The notes: generated by a model not told the origin, from the letters alone. A DNA stretch of 64,000 nt from Vibrio ulleungensis (GCF_016900875.1 NZ_JAFEUM010000011.1:1-64000); one strand, 5' to 3'; numbered from the stretch's first letter, positions 17,694 to 27,180 are shown. Numbers and translations are program-made.

Positions 17694-18947
17694 TTAGGCA
17701 TTACTTAAAACCGCCATCGCAAGCATAAGTAGTGGGATTTGTTGACCGTTTTCAAACATGACATTGCCATCTTTGATTACGCCTTGTAATTGATACCCTT
17801 GGCCATCATCGGTCATTATCTCCATGATCATCAGCTCATCAATAACTTGTTCAAGCATAGGAAACGACTCAACCAGTGGTTTGGTGACGTATGCACTAAA
17901 GCCACCATCTACCGCGATAAGCATCTCGTAGATATCTGTGCTCGATGCTTGCTCAGGCCAATTTAATTGCCATGTGGAGCTCACACTGCCACCACCAAGT
18001 TCAAAACTAAGCTGCTCTTGTTCCAGCGATAGACCGTTTGCAAGTAGCAAGACAAGAGTGTCGAACATTTCAGCGGTTTGTTGATCAGTTAATGCGTTAC
18101 CGCTAGATAGTTCAGCAAGCCTATTCACGGCGTTCGAATCAAAGCCTCCAGCGTTCATAGCAACAACAATATTGTTTGCTTCAATGTCAATATTCTTCAA
18201 CTGTTCGACATCGAGTTTGTATGCAGTACCATAAGTATTAGTTTCATCGTCAAAAGAGGTTGAAAAGTCATAATTAATGCCGCTAACCTGGGCATTGAAG
18301 CCAGACTCTGGTTCATTGAATGTTACGCTGCCAATCGTAAACTTTTGATTACCAAGCCAAAGTTGATTATCAAACACGCCGTCAGCGGTTACCTCAATGT
18401 CAGCAAACTCTAACTCTGCACCGAAATCGTCCTGTACTCTAATTGAAGGCGAGGCAATTTCGTATTGAATGGTCTGATTGGGCTCAACGCTCCCCTTCAC
18501 CTGCCAAGATGGGATAGTCAGAACTGCACTGTCTTCTAGCATCACACTAAACGCATTTGAATAGGCTAAGTGAATATCGGTCGCACCATTTAATAGCGTC
18601 TTGGATTCAATGACGAGCGCATCGCTGTCCCAGTTTTGAATTGTCGAATCAGAAGTAACAGAAATGAGTCCATGCACAATATCGTGAGTGAGTAAAAATT
18701 CTGTAGGTAACCCTAAATCTTGAAGTTGCTGTTTCGCCAGCTCGGCTTCTACCACCACTTTTGTGGTCGCCTCTGATGACAAATAGCCTCTTTGATAATC
18801 AATTAGTTCTATAGAAACATTACTGTTATCAATGGAAGTCACTAAATCGTCAAAGGCTGTGTGGGCTATTTGCCCAACCGCGAGTGGCCAACAACCTAAT
18901 AGTGCAATTCCACCGCCAACAGCGCCATAAAACTTAAGAGATTTCAT
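17694..18947 (-). CDS. DUF945 (YdgA-like) family protein
   Basis: A protein of 417 residues with an N-terminal hydrophobic signal or anchor (MKSLKFYGAVGGGIALLGCW) and a long, beta-rich periplasmic part. Length, N-terminus (including the QxAHTAFDDLVTSI region) and overall character fit the DUF945/YdgA family; the biochemical role of the family is not established. It is monocistronic, with a terminator between it and serC. No catalytic motif is visible. Bases 18948-19212 on its upstream side show no gene. Confidence 0.7.
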   Translation of the reverse strand: MKSLKFYGAVGGGIALLGCWPLAVGQIAHTAFDDLVTSIDNSNVSIELIDYQRGYLSSEATTKVVVEAELAKQQLQDLGLPTEFLLTHDIVHGLISVTSDSTIQNWDSDALVIESKTLLNGATDIHLAYSNAFSVMLEDSAVLTIPSWQVKGSVEPNQTIQYEIASPSIRVQDDFGAELEFADIEVTADGVFDNQLWLGNQKFTIGSVTFNEPESGFNAQVSGINYDFSTSFDDETNTYGTAYKLDVEQLKNIDIEANNIVVAMNAGGFDSNAVNRLAELSSGNALTDQQTAEMFDTLVLLLANGLSLEQEQLSFELGGGSVSSTWQLNWPEQASSTDIYEMLIAVDGGFSAYVTKPLVESFPMLEQVIDELMIMEIMTDDGQGYQLQGVIKDGNVMFENGQQIPLLMLAMAVLSNA

Positions 18948-19212
18948 TAACTTTCGCTTACTTCACAGAAAATAGTTGGCATTAGTGTAAGCAAAGCCGG
19001 CCCAAATTACACCTTAAAAATCATCTCTTTTAGCCCTATCGAGTCAGTCAGCCTTTAAATACTATGGACAGAAAGTCACCTTTTTACCGTCATTGTGGCG
19101 CTAAAAATGGTAGTACCAAAGGCAAGTTTCCTTTATAGTGCAGGGATAAAGCTGGCGAAGGTAAAAAATGGACCATCAGCCAAGGATATAACGAAAACGG
19201 GTTATACAAATT

Positions 19213-19755
19213 ATGCGCAAAATTCTTATCGCAACTTTAGCCATTGGCACAGTATTTGGTACTTCTGCCTACGCTGCTGAAATGCCTACCACCATGAGCA
19301 ACTTCAATTACGACTACTTCGATGCTCGTATCGGTATGGCACCTCTAACATTCGGTGCTGGTATCAGTAAGTCTATCCACCCCAACGCTCACTTTTTGGC
19401 TTCAATCGACTCTAAGCTAGACGATGATTTTAACTCTAAAGTTGGTCTTGGCTTTCACGCTCCAATTAATAACTGGGCGGATCTTACTGGCTTAATGGCA
19501 CTTCGCGTTGCTGCTACTGAAACTCACACCACCGATACCGGTATGGAAATCAACTTAGGTGTGCGTCAATGGCTTGGTCCACAGTTTGAGGTTGGTGGTA
19601 ACGTTGGTTACCTATCTATCTTCGACAAAGAAGATGTTATTGGTAGCGTGTACGGCCGCTTCCATGCTACTGAGTTATTTTCAATCGGTTTCCAAGGTAT
19701 GATCAACGATATCTACGATAACCAATTCATGCTTACTACTCGCTTCAACTTTTAA
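19213..19755 (+). CDS. Small outer-membrane beta-barrel protein
   Basis: A protein of 180 residues with a signal peptide (cleavage after AYAA, about residue 22). It shows alternating hydrophobic and polar strands ending in the aromatic C-terminal FMLTTRFNF, a typical outer-membrane barrel insertion signal. Length suggests an eight-stranded barrel. Function unknown. The codon choice looks strongly biased (many GGT, CGT, AAC), hinting at high expression. Its terminator lies inside the end of the convergent TfoX-family gene. Confidence 0.7.
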   Translation: MRKILIATLAIGTVFGTSAYAAEMPTTMSNFNYDYFDARIGMAPLTFGAGISKSIHPNAHFLASIDSKLDDDFNSKVGLGFHAPINNWADLTGLMALRVAATETHTTDTGMEINLGVRQWLGPQFEVGGNVGYLSIFDKEDVIGSVYGRFHATELFSIGFQGMINDIYDNQFMLTTRFNF

Positions 19756-19769
19756 GCATAGATAATGAA

Positions 19770-20396
19770 TTAGTGATCAGCCGCGTTATTAGACGCGGCT
19801 TTTTTATGCGTGCGTGACAGCGAGACGCTCAATTCCTCTTTGCATTCATCGGACAACAACTGCCAGTGGACACCTTGAAGCGCACCAGCAAATTTGAACA
19901 AAAGAGCGTCATTAACTTGTTGCCCATAAATCGCTTCGACTCTGCGATACACTTCTACTGCACCTAACTCTCTAAAAGATTCAATGTCACTGACACCAGA
20001 TTTAGTGACCATCCTCTCTAAAGTGAGTCGCATATTGGGCAGGTCACGTATGCGCTTTTCTTTGTGCTTAACGCCTACTTTGTCAACTCGAGATTGATGT
20101 TTGGCTAGTGCCTCTAACTGCATAAATAACGCCCGGTCTTTTTGAAAAATCTCCGTTACATCGTAATAATCAACCGCCACTCTCACGGTTTTTTTAACCT
20201 GCGTATAACGCACACATTGGTAACGCTCAAAGGATGCATTTAGAGCACCGCCACCTCTTAGATACACTCGATGTTCATCAATCAACACAAACATTGCTCG
20301 ATGATAAAACAGTCCAATTCCACCAAACATTGCTTTAAATTTTATCGATTGTTGCGCCAAACAATGACATAGGTAATTGTCCAATTGCTTTTGCAT
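19770..20396 (-). CDS. TfoX/Sxy-family competence-regulator-like protein
   Basis: A protein of 208 residues with the TfoX N-terminal domain (KAMFGGIGLFYHRAMFVLI, about 22-40) and TfoX C-terminal domain (IRDLPNMRLTLERMVTKSG through WQLLSDECKEEL). Vibrios carry TfoX (chitin-induced competence and type VI secretion) and TfoY (c-di-GMP-linked motility and type VI secretion); which one this corresponds to cannot be decided here. No c-di-GMP riboswitch of the class known upstream of tfoY could be recognised in the 265 bases before it. The C-terminal dozen residues overlap a terminator of the convergent gene. Confidence 0.78.
   Translation of the reverse strand: MQKQLDNYLCHCLAQQSIKFKAMFGGIGLFYHRAMFVLIDEHRVYLRGGGALNASFERYQCVRYTQVKKTVRVAVDYYDVTEIFQKDRALFMQLEALAKHQSRVDKVGVKHKEKRIRDLPNMRLTLERMVTKSGVSDIESFRELGAVEVYRRVEAIYGQQVNDALLFKFAGALQGVHWQLLSDECKEELSVSLSRTHKKAASNNAADH
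19779..19805 (+). terminator. Terminator of the barrel gene, inside the 3' end of the TfoX-family gene
   Basis: The hairpin AGCCGCGT/ACGCGGCT (19779-19800) is followed by TTTTTT. It starts 9 bases inside the coding end of the convergent gene, whose last codons it encodes. Confidence 0.75.
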
Positions 20397-20661
20397 ACTG
20401 TCTCCAACTTGCCAAAAGGTTAAAGCTAACTCAGCGAGAACAATTCACTGGGTTAGAGTGTGAAGTTGGGACCTAATTGCCTATTTTCTTAATCGAGTTG
20501 TAAAACGTTGCACACCAAAGTAGCGCCCACTCCCAAATTCCTAAAAAGTTCTGTGAAAACGGGACCCTAACTCCTCTTGCCATCATCAATGTTCAGCGTT
20601 AATGTGTCGCTTCAAGCCGCACGCACTCTTTTTGATGGACGTTTTACTACAAGGATTTCAC

Positions 20662-21564
20662 ATGTTCTGGAGCATGTTGCTCATATTTTTGCCTCTTTTT
20701 ATTGGTTTTTTCGTTCCCGTACCAAGAAGTTCGATACCCGTTGTCTCTAAAGCCACTCAGCGCATCATTTATCTTATTTTGGCGTTAATGGGTTTGTCGA
20801 TTGCACAACTGGATAACCTTGCGCAAAATCTAGCGCAAATCGGTCATTTCTCATTCATATTCTTTGCCGTATTGTCAGTGAGTAACTTGGTTGCATTGCA
20901 TTTTTTAAATCATCACATTGATATCGTTACACAAGCACAGCTCAAGCAACTGCCATTGGGGAAAATGGCGCTAGAATCACTTAAACTGATCGTTGTGGTT
21001 GGCGGTGGGTTCTTGCTTGGGCTTGCCATTCAACAGCCGATAACTTGGCTAGACAGTCTTAATGAAGTCATTTTGATGCTGCTGCTGTTCCTAATTGGAA
21101 TCGAACTGGGCAACAGTGGAATGAGCTTAAAGCAGATATTTGTTAACCGTAACGGAATCTTAATCGCTGTGACTGTGGCATTAAGTTCATGGTTAGGCGG
21201 TATAGCCTGCAGTGTTGTTTTAGACATCCCCGTGCACAAGGCACTCGCATTGTCATCAGGGTTTGGATGGTATTCACTGGCAGGTATTTTAATGACCGAC
21301 CATTTGGGCCCGGTATACGGTGGCGCATCCTTTATCATCGAGCTTGGCCGAGAGCTGGTTGCGCTGGTACTGATTCCGTTTTTTATGATCCGAAAACCTG
21401 CCACTGCAATCGGATACGCTGGTGCAACCGCAATGGACTTTACCTTGCCCGTGATCCAAGCAAGCGGAGGGATTCGTTGTGTCCCTGTCGCAATTGTCAG
21501 TGGATTCTTACTCAGCCTAGCAGTGCCCTTTTTTATGCTATTTTTTGTGAGTTTAGGAGGATAG
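20662..21564 (+). CDS. lysO: Lysine exporter LysO (YbjE family)
   Basis: A protein of 300 residues from the ATG behind AAGGA; an upstream in-frame start at 20602 adds 20 hydrophilic residues and is less likely. Multi-pass membrane protein with the LysO signature features LLLFLIGIELGNSG, SGFGWYSLAGILMTDHLGPV and a C-terminal GGIRCVPVAIVSG. Known: LysO exports L-lysine and its toxic analogue thialysine. The length equals that of E. coli YbjE. No lysine riboswitch was recognised upstream. Confidence 0.88.
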   Translation: MFWSMLLIFLPLFIGFFVPVPRSSIPVVSKATQRIIYLILALMGLSIAQLDNLAQNLAQIGHFSFIFFAVLSVSNLVALHFLNHHIDIVTQAQLKQLPLGKMALESLKLIVVVGGGFLLGLAIQQPITWLDSLNEVILMLLLFLIGIELGNSGMSLKQIFVNRNGILIAVTVALSSWLGGIACSVVLDIPVHKALALSSGFGWYSLAGILMTDHLGPVYGGASFIIELGRELVALVLIPFFMIRKPATAIGYAGATAMDFTLPVIQASGGIRCVPVAIVSGFLLSLAVPFFMLFFVSLGG

Positions 21565-21621
21565 GTTTAGTCTATGAACCAGAAATTTGATATGGTGAGC
21601 GCAAAACAAAAGGAACGTTGT

Positions 21622-22140
21622 ATGAAAATTTCGTGGAAGCCCCTACTGCCCTTAATTGTTGCCTTCAGCTCGTCTTCATTTGCAGCTGATACGCAATGCC
21701 TAACCGACAAATATCAAGCTTACGTAAACGCCTCGATATCGTGGTACAAACAGCTGTCAGATCTGGCAACGGCACATGACCCTGATCTCGCAGAAGTGAG
21801 CCAATGGTATGTCGAAGAGCGTATTCATCACTTCGAATTGAATCAACTCGCCGTTGAATACTACTTGCAAAGCGGTTCAAGTAAAGTCAACACCGCGTTA
21901 CCCGTTGAGTCATGGTTACAGTTATCACAACAAGATATTAAAGCACTCACAGAGCGCACCGATGCGCTCGGCGACGCTGCAAAATTAAGCTTTGAAGAGC
22001 GACAACGCACGCCTCATACGCAAAATTATGAGTTGCGCAGCGCATTCGCCGATATCCTCAGCGACCCTGCTGCTATCGCTGCGCCTTTGGATGCGTATAA
22101 CAGTCAAGTCACTGCCGCAGCTGAAATTTCCTGCGACTAG
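21622..22140 (+). CDS. Secreted periplasmic protein of unknown function
   Basis: A protein of 172 residues from the ATG at 21622 (AGGAACG upstream); a start at 21574 would bury the signal peptide. Signal cleavage after FAA (about residue 21). The mature part is helical, with Cys near residue 26 and Cys near the C-terminus that may form a disulfide. No domain recognised. It lies between lysO and panP on the same strand, 58 bases after lysO, and may be co-transcribed with one or both. Confidence 0.5.
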   Translation: MKISWKPLLPLIVAFSSSSFAADTQCLTDKYQAYVNASISWYKQLSDLATAHDPDLAEVSQWYVEERIHHFELNQLAVEYYLQSGSSKVNTALPVESWLQLSQQDIKALTERTDALGDAAKLSFEERQRTPHTQNYELRSAFADILSDPAAIAAPLDAYNSQVTAAAEISCD

Positions 22141-22220
22141 GCAAAAAATGGCGAGACAAACTAGCACTTTTCCGCTAAATTGTTTCGCCTTGTTTCACTT
22201 CCAGCAAGTCTAAACGCTCT

Positions 22221-23852
22221 ATGAATGCCACCCATCGTTCTGCTCTCGTTAACTTTGATAGTCTACTTAGGATATTCACTATTCCTGAGGGGCCAGATTC
22301 GACCCTAACTCAGATCGAAGAGAAACTCTCGGGCAACCTTAATGAGTTTCTAAAAGAGGCCATCGTTGCTGAAGAAAAACCGCTCAGTGAAATAGAACAT
22401 CGATTCGCCAACGCGCACATTCCAGAAATGCCAGAGTTTGTTTCCGAACATACCGAGCACTTGATGGATAACCTGGTGGCGCATTCGGTTCATACAGCGG
22501 CGCCAAGCTTTATTGGGCACATGACATCGGCACTGCCTTATTACCTGATGCCTCTGTCAAAAATCATGATTGCACTCAATCAAAATCTGGTAAAGATCGA
22601 AACCAGTAAGGCATTCACTCCGTTAGAGCGTCAAGTGTTAGGTATGATGCACAATCTTGTTTATCAGCAAGACGAACCATTTTATCAGCGCTGGATGCAC
22701 AGTGCTCAACACTCGTTAGGCGCATTTTGCTCCGGTGGCACCATTGCCAATATTACTGCTCTGTGGGTTGCGAGAAACAAACTGTTTGCCCCTTGTGAAG
22801 GATTCGGCGGTGTGACACAAGATGGGATGGTTGCAGCACTTCGACACTACGGTTTTGATGATACTGCGATATTGGTGTCTAGCCGTGGTCACTACTCTTT
22901 AAGTAAATCAGCTGACGTGCTTGGCATAGGTCGAAAAAATGTCATCGCAATAGACACCGACGAGCACAACAAACTCTCTATCCCAGCACTTAAACTGCAG
23001 CTTGAGGAGTTAAAACAAAATAACATTCGACCGCTGGCGGTTGTAGGTATCGCAGGTACCACAGAAACAGGTAATGTCGATCCTTTGGACGAAATTGCCG
23101 CCGTATGCCAGCAGCATCAGATCCATTTCCACGTCGATGCAGCATGGGGTGGCGCAACACTGATGTCTAATCAATACCGTCACCTACTAAAAGGGATTGA
23201 GCAAGCTGACTCCGTGACAATTGATGCTCACAAACAGCTGTACATCCCAATGGGTGCGGGTCTCGTGGTGTTTAAAAACCCCAACGATATGACCAGTGTC
23301 GAGCACCACGCTGCATATATTCTTCGTAAAGGCTCCAAAGATTTGGGCGCTCACACATTAGAGGGCTCTCGCTCCGGTATGGCTATGCTGCTTTATTCAA
23401 GCATGCACATCATCAGTCGACCAGGCTACGAGCTTTTGATCAATCAAAGTATCGAAAAAGCCCACTACTTTGCGAAACTCATCAAAGATCATCCAGATTT
23501 CGAATTGGTGACTGAGCCTGAATTGTGCCTGCTTACCTATCGCTTTGTCCCTGCATTCGTACAACAAAAATTGCGTGTAGCAAATTTACAAGAAAAGCAG
23601 CGCATAAACAGTTTGCTGAACGACTTCACCATTGCGCTTCAAAAGCGCCAGCGTGAGAATGGCCGCTCTTTTGTATCAAGAACGACGTTAAACCCGCATC
23701 AGTATCATCAACAATCTATTAATGTATTCAGGGTCGTACTGGCAAACCCACTTACAACAGAAGCGATTTTAGACAGCATCATTACTGAGCAACAAGAATT
23801 GGGTCAGGAGTTCGGCTATTTTATGGATAAGTTACGATGCCTCTGTAAATAA
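22221..23852 (+). CDS. panP: PLP-dependent aspartate 1-decarboxylase PanP
   Basis: A protein of 543 residues of the group II decarboxylase family with PLP lysine in TIDAHKQLYIPMG and FHVDAAWGG upstream of it. The N-terminal stretch LLRIFTIPEGPDSTLTQIEE and the SALPYYLMPLSKIMIALNQN segment match what is known for Vibrio PanP. PanP supplies beta-alanine for pantothenate/CoA in vibrios lacking the pyruvoyl enzyme PanD. It is often annotated as glutamate decarboxylase. No terminator is obvious before hexR, 302 bases away. Confidence 0.85.
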   Translation: MNATHRSALVNFDSLLRIFTIPEGPDSTLTQIEEKLSGNLNEFLKEAIVAEEKPLSEIEHRFANAHIPEMPEFVSEHTEHLMDNLVAHSVHTAAPSFIGHMTSALPYYLMPLSKIMIALNQNLVKIETSKAFTPLERQVLGMMHNLVYQQDEPFYQRWMHSAQHSLGAFCSGGTIANITALWVARNKLFAPCEGFGGVTQDGMVAALRHYGFDDTAILVSSRGHYSLSKSADVLGIGRKNVIAIDTDEHNKLSIPALKLQLEELKQNNIRPLAVVGIAGTTETGNVDPLDEIAAVCQQHQIHFHVDAAWGGATLMSNQYRHLLKGIEQADSVTIDAHKQLYIPMGAGLVVFKNPNDMTSVEHHAAYILRKGSKDLGAHTLEGSRSGMAMLLYSSMHIISRPGYELLINQSIEKAHYFAKLIKDHPDFELVTEPELCLLTYRFVPAFVQQKLRVANLQEKQRINSLLNDFTIALQKRQRENGRSFVSRTTLNPHQYHQQSINVFRVVLANPLTTEAILDSIITEQQELGQEFGYFMDKLRCLCK

Positions 23853-24154
23853 TGCTGCTAAATGAAAAAAACAAACAGCTTACATTCAATACCTGAAATT
23901 TAATTTCCTTTATCGGTAAGTAACACGTCAAAACTGGGCAAGTTAAGCCGCTAAATGCTGAAAATTTAATCGAAGAATTTCCAAAACTGAAAGTTTTGTT
24001 TGAACTTAGTCATATTATAGGGAAATAGCCCCTTCATTATTTAGGTTTTATTACACCTCGCTGTGCTATTGGGTTTATACTCGAAAGATACACGTCAGCT
24101 TTATACGCCCTACCGTATTTGGTTGATATGCCCGAGACCAAGACCGATAGAGCT
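23853..24154. promoter_or_regulatory. 302-bp region upstream of hexR
   Basis: AT-rich with no gene. The stretch at 23894-23908 (TGAAATTTAATTTCC) partly resembles the palindrome TGTAATTAAATTACA bound by HexR, so autoregulation is possible but the match is imperfect. No other element was recognised. Confidence 0.3.
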
Positions 24155-25009
24155 ATGAATACATTAGAAAAAGTTCAAAAGAATCTCGAGAATTTCAGTA
24201 AGAGTGAACGTAAAGTTGCTGAAGTCATATTGGCTTCTCCGCAAACCGCAATCCACTCTAGTATTGCCACACTTGCAAAACTTGCTGATGTTAGTGAACC
24301 TACAGTAAACCGATTTTGTCGTCGCTTAGACACCAAAGGGTTTCCAGACTTTAAATTGCATCTGGCACAAAGTCTTGCAAACGGGACCCCTTATGTGAAT
24401 CGAAATGTCGAAGAAGACGATGGCCCAGATGCCTATACACATAAGATCTTTGAATCAACTATGGCGTGCTTGGATGTGGCAAAAAACAGCCTTGATCCAA
24501 TGCAAGTAAATCGCGCCGTTGATCTATTGACTCAGGCGAAGCGCATCTCCTTTTTTGGTCAAGGAGCATCATCATCGGTTGCTAAAGACGCTCAGAATAA
24601 GTTTATTCGTTTTAATATCCCGATTGCACGCTTCGACGATGTAGTTATGCAACGTATGAGCTGCATAAATTGCACCGATAATGATGTGGTTGTCTTGATT
24701 TCTCATACTGGCCGCACCAAGAGTACGGTAGAAATCGCCAATCTCGCGCGCGACAATGGCGCTACAGTTATCGCTATTACAGCGAAAGACTCACCACTCG
24801 ATAAAGCCAGTTCACTATCAATCACATTGGAAATTCCAGAAGATACTGACGTTTACATGCCAATGGCAAGCCGCATCGTACAGATGACGGTCATTGACGT
24901 CCTAGCAACTGGGTTTACCCTGCGACGTGGTACTGGCTTTAGAGAAAATTTGAGACGCGTAAAAGACGCCTTGAAAGACTCGCGTTACGACAAAGACTCG
25001 CATTACTAG
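24155..25009 (+). CDS. hexR: RpiR-family regulator of central carbon metabolism HexR
   Basis: A protein of 284 residues from MNTLEKVQKNLENFSKSERK, the standard HexR N-terminus; a start 36 bases upstream adds 12 atypical residues. It has an RpiR helix-turn-helix (about 15-75, ADVSEPTVNRFCRRL) and a SIS sugar-phosphate-binding domain (about 120-260, FFGQGASSSVAKDAQ; SHTGRTKSTVEIA). Known: HexR binds 2-keto-3-deoxy-6-phosphogluconate and controls glycolytic and Entner-Doudoroff genes in gammaproteobacteria. Followed by a strong terminator. Confidence 0.93.
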   Translation: MNTLEKVQKNLENFSKSERKVAEVILASPQTAIHSSIATLAKLADVSEPTVNRFCRRLDTKGFPDFKLHLAQSLANGTPYVNRNVEEDDGPDAYTHKIFESTMACLDVAKNSLDPMQVNRAVDLLTQAKRISFFGQGASSSVAKDAQNKFIRFNIPIARFDDVVMQRMSCINCTDNDVVVLISHTGRTKSTVEIANLARDNGATVIAITAKDSPLDKASSLSITLEIPEDTDVYMPMASRIVQMTVIDVLATGFTLRRGTGFRENLRRVKDALKDSRYDKDSHY

Positions 25010-25023
25010 ACAACAACTTAAAA

Positions 25024-25046
25024 AGGCGCAGCAGCGCCTTTTTTTA
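25024..25046 (+). terminator. Terminator after hexR
   Basis: The hairpin AGGCGC-AGCA-GCGCCT (25024-25039) is followed by a run of T residues. Confidence 0.9.
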
Positions 25047-25108
25047 TCTTTGCCCATTTATCCCTATACTGAACCATTCACAATGATTACAAGGAGCGTA
25101 ATAAAGTG

Positions 25109-25267
25109 ATGAAAATAGTATTAACTGTATTGGTGATAGTCGCCGTACTCGTTTTGATCGTTTTGAATAACGATAACGCGCTCGCGATGGTGTGTAGCAC
25201 ATTTGATGTAGTACAAGAGCAATATCCAGTAGAGTGCAGTAAAGCGAGAGTAATTTCCGCGTTCTAA
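25109..25267 (+). CDS. Small membrane-anchored protein (52 aa)
   Basis: The frame starts at ATG 25109, or GTG three bases earlier, with AAGGAG 9-12 bases upstream. It encodes one hydrophobic helix (MKIVLTVLVIVAVLVLIVLN) and a short tail with two cysteines (about 29 and 43) that could form a disulfide outside the membrane. It sits alone between two terminators, which argues for an independent transcript. Function unknown. Confidence 0.6.
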   Translation: MKIVLTVLVIVAVLVLIVLNNDNALAMVCSTFDVVQEQYPVECSKARVISAF

Positions 25268-25288
25268 ACTCTCTTGTCGTAATATACA

Positions 25289-25314
25289 AAAAAGGAGCAC
25301 TTCGCTCCTTTTTG
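25289..25314. terminator. Bidirectional terminator between the 52-aa gene and the dehydrogenase gene
   Basis: The hairpin GGAGC-ACTTC-GCTCC (25294-25308) is flanked by A and T runs and serves two converging genes. Confidence 0.8.
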
Positions 25315-25348
25315 ATTTATCGCCTAGTCTAATTCTGTCCTGAATAAC

Positions 25349-26548
25349 CTATTCTGACACTGCATCTTCAACATCACCTTTTACGGGTGACGTTTGATGA
25401 CACTGGCACACCTGACTCAATATATATTCCAAGCGTTCTTGGGTGAGCGGGAGTGGATTCCCTTTAATCGCCACAGTTTTCATTGCGTCTTGGCTAACGG
25501 AGTTAAACGACGTATCACACAAGCCAAATTCGGTGAGCTCTGGGATATCGAGCTTGGCTAACATGGCTTTAACCCACTCGACCCCATCACTATGACTGGC
25601 ATCTTCCCGACCCGTCAGTAATTTTGCGATAGTGCGGTAGCGAGTCAACAGATCGTTTCGTCCCGCAGACTTAGCCGCCTTGATGTTCTCTTGCATAACA
25701 TATGGAGCAAGCCTTGAAGAGATCACACTATGTGGTGCAGCGATTTTCCCTCCTAAAGCGGACGCAAGTCCATGCGCGGCCCCCAACTTAGCATTGGTTA
25801 TGGCCATTCCTCCAAGCATTGCTGCAAAGGAGAGATCCGAGCGAGCTCGTGGGTTGTCTTGTCGACACCCCGCCACAATGGATGCGGAAATCCGTCTTAA
25901 ACCCTCTTCACATATCATATCGGTTAAAGGATTGGGCTCGCCACATACATAGGCTTCCATCAAGTGTGTAAATGCATCCAAGGCACCTCGAGCTGAGGTG
26001 TAAGCATCGGTTCCATAGGTCAACATTGGGTCGACAATTGCAACGTCCGCTAACATGTCTGGACTTCGCAGGCTCACTTTAACTTGATCTTGATTGGATT
26101 TGAGCACTGCGTTTTTCGTGACTTCCGACCCCGTACTAGCGGTGGTAGGAATAGCAATAAATGGCAGTGGTTTGGTTTTTAGAGGGACATTACGGCCAAC
26201 GACTTCAACATAGTCGTATAAACTGCCACTGTTTGGTATAAGTGCTGCAAGCGCTTTACCCATATCGATAGCGCTACCGCCACCAATCGCTACCACCATG
26301 TCAGGTCTAAATTTACGCGCCAGTGTGGCTGTCTCTTCCACCATTGTAATTTGCGGTTCAGCAGAGATCGATATGTGCTGATAACGCATATTTTGAGAAT
26401 GGATATAGTTGATGAGTGGCTGGGCTCGGTTCAGGTCTTTACCTGTGATCAGCAGCACCGAGTAACCAAACTGATTGAGAGTAGAAAGAGAGTTTTGGTA
26501 CGCTCCTTCCCCAAAGATGATCCGTGTGGACGTCATGAACTGAAACAT
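25349..26548 (-). CDS. Iron-containing (group III) alcohol dehydrogenase
   Basis: A protein of 399 residues with the nucleotide-binding motif GGGSAIDMGKA (about 95-105) and the metal-binding region ALDAFTHLMEAYV with a later AAHGLASALGG, all typical of Fe-dependent alcohol dehydrogenases. It oxidises or reduces alcohols or aldehydes with NAD(P); the specific substrate cannot be told. Transcribed alone. Nearby grxA is divergent. Confidence 0.85.
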   Translation of the reverse strand: MFQFMTSTRIIFGEGAYQNSLSTLNQFGYSVLLITGKDLNRAQPLINYIHSQNMRYQHISISAEPQITMVEETATLARKFRPDMVVAIGGGSAIDMGKALAALIPNSGSLYDYVEVVGRNVPLKTKPLPFIAIPTTASTGSEVTKNAVLKSNQDQVKVSLRSPDMLADVAIVDPMLTYGTDAYTSARGALDAFTHLMEAYVCGEPNPLTDMICEEGLRRISASIVAGCRQDNPRARSDLSFAAMLGGMAITNAKLGAAHGLASALGGKIAAPHSVISSRLAPYVMQENIKAAKSAGRNDLLTRYRTIAKLLTGREDASHSDGVEWVKAMLAKLDIPELTEFGLCDTSFNSVSQDAMKTVAIKGNPLPLTQERLEYILSQVCQCHQTSPVKGDVEDAVSE

Positions 26549-26894
26549 AGTACTCCCTTTTGTGCGAATGACACCAATATAGAGTGACGAGCTTTAGTTG
26601 ATTAGGTATTGATCTAGTTCAATTATTGCACACTATTAGTGCCATGAAATTATAAACCAGTTAAGTAATACCCAGCAGCTGTAAAATGAGTTGATGACAT
26701 ACAATTTTTTTTATATATACCGTTGTAAACCAACTCACTTGCCCACATCATTAGAATAATCTCTTATATCGTGTGTAAGTACAGCCTGATTATAGATTGG
26801 TTTTGCCTATCACATCGATAGATTTAACAAGTTTTGCTATTGAATCGAGCATCGGTACAATGGGAATTAACACTCCACATAGGAAGGAAATTTA
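26549..26894. other. 346-bp divergent region between dehydrogenase gene and grxA
   Basis: No gene seen. The grxA-proximal part contains a promoter-like arrangement and an OxyR-like half-site (separate entry). The dehydrogenase-proximal part is AT-rich with no recognised operator. Confidence 0.4.
26819..26861 (+). promoter_or_regulatory. grxA promoter with possible OxyR half-site
   Basis: TTGCTA at about 26834 and TACAAT at 26856 are 16 bases apart, a reasonable -35/-10 pair. Directly upstream, GATAGATTTAAC matches the left half of the OxyR palindrome GATAGGTTNAACCTATC, and CTAT-N7-ATAG occurs just before it. grxA is a known OxyR target in E. coli. The right half is poorly conserved. Confidence 0.35.
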
Positions 26895-27158
26895 ATGTTT
26901 GTTGTTATTTTTGGTCGCCCTGGTTGCCCATTTTGTGTTCGTGCTAAAGAGCACGCAGAAACGCTTAAAGAAAAGCGTGACGATTTTAACTTCCGCTATG
27001 TGGACATACATGCTGAAGGCATTTCTAAAGCTGACCTAGAAAAAACCGTTGGTAAGCCTGTTGAAACTGTACCGCAAATCTTCATCGACCAAGACCACAT
27101 TGGTGGATGCACTGAATTTGAAGCCTACGCAAAAGACAATTTAGGTCTTTTCGACTAA
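26895..27158 (+). CDS. grxA: Glutaredoxin 1 (GrxA)
   Basis: A protein of 87 residues with the dithiol active site CPFC (11-14), the TVPQIFID cis-proline segment and GGCTEF glutathione-binding motif, matching E. coli GrxA in length and pattern. It reduces disulfides in ribonucleotide reductase and other proteins using glutathione. A strong ribosome site (AGGAAGG) precedes the ATG and a strong terminator follows. Confidence 0.95.
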   Translation: MFVVIFGRPGCPFCVRAKEHAETLKEKRDDFNFRYVDIHAEGISKADLEKTVGKPVETVPQIFIDQDHIGGCTEFEAYAKDNLGLFD

Positions 27159-27180
27159 TCTTCTGATTTATAGGCAATAA

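Noticed and set aside
20397..20661. Possible c-di-GMP riboswitch before the TfoX-family gene or lysine riboswitch before lysO
   Set aside because: Neither the GEMM-type conserved blocks nor the lysine riboswitch core could be found on either strand.
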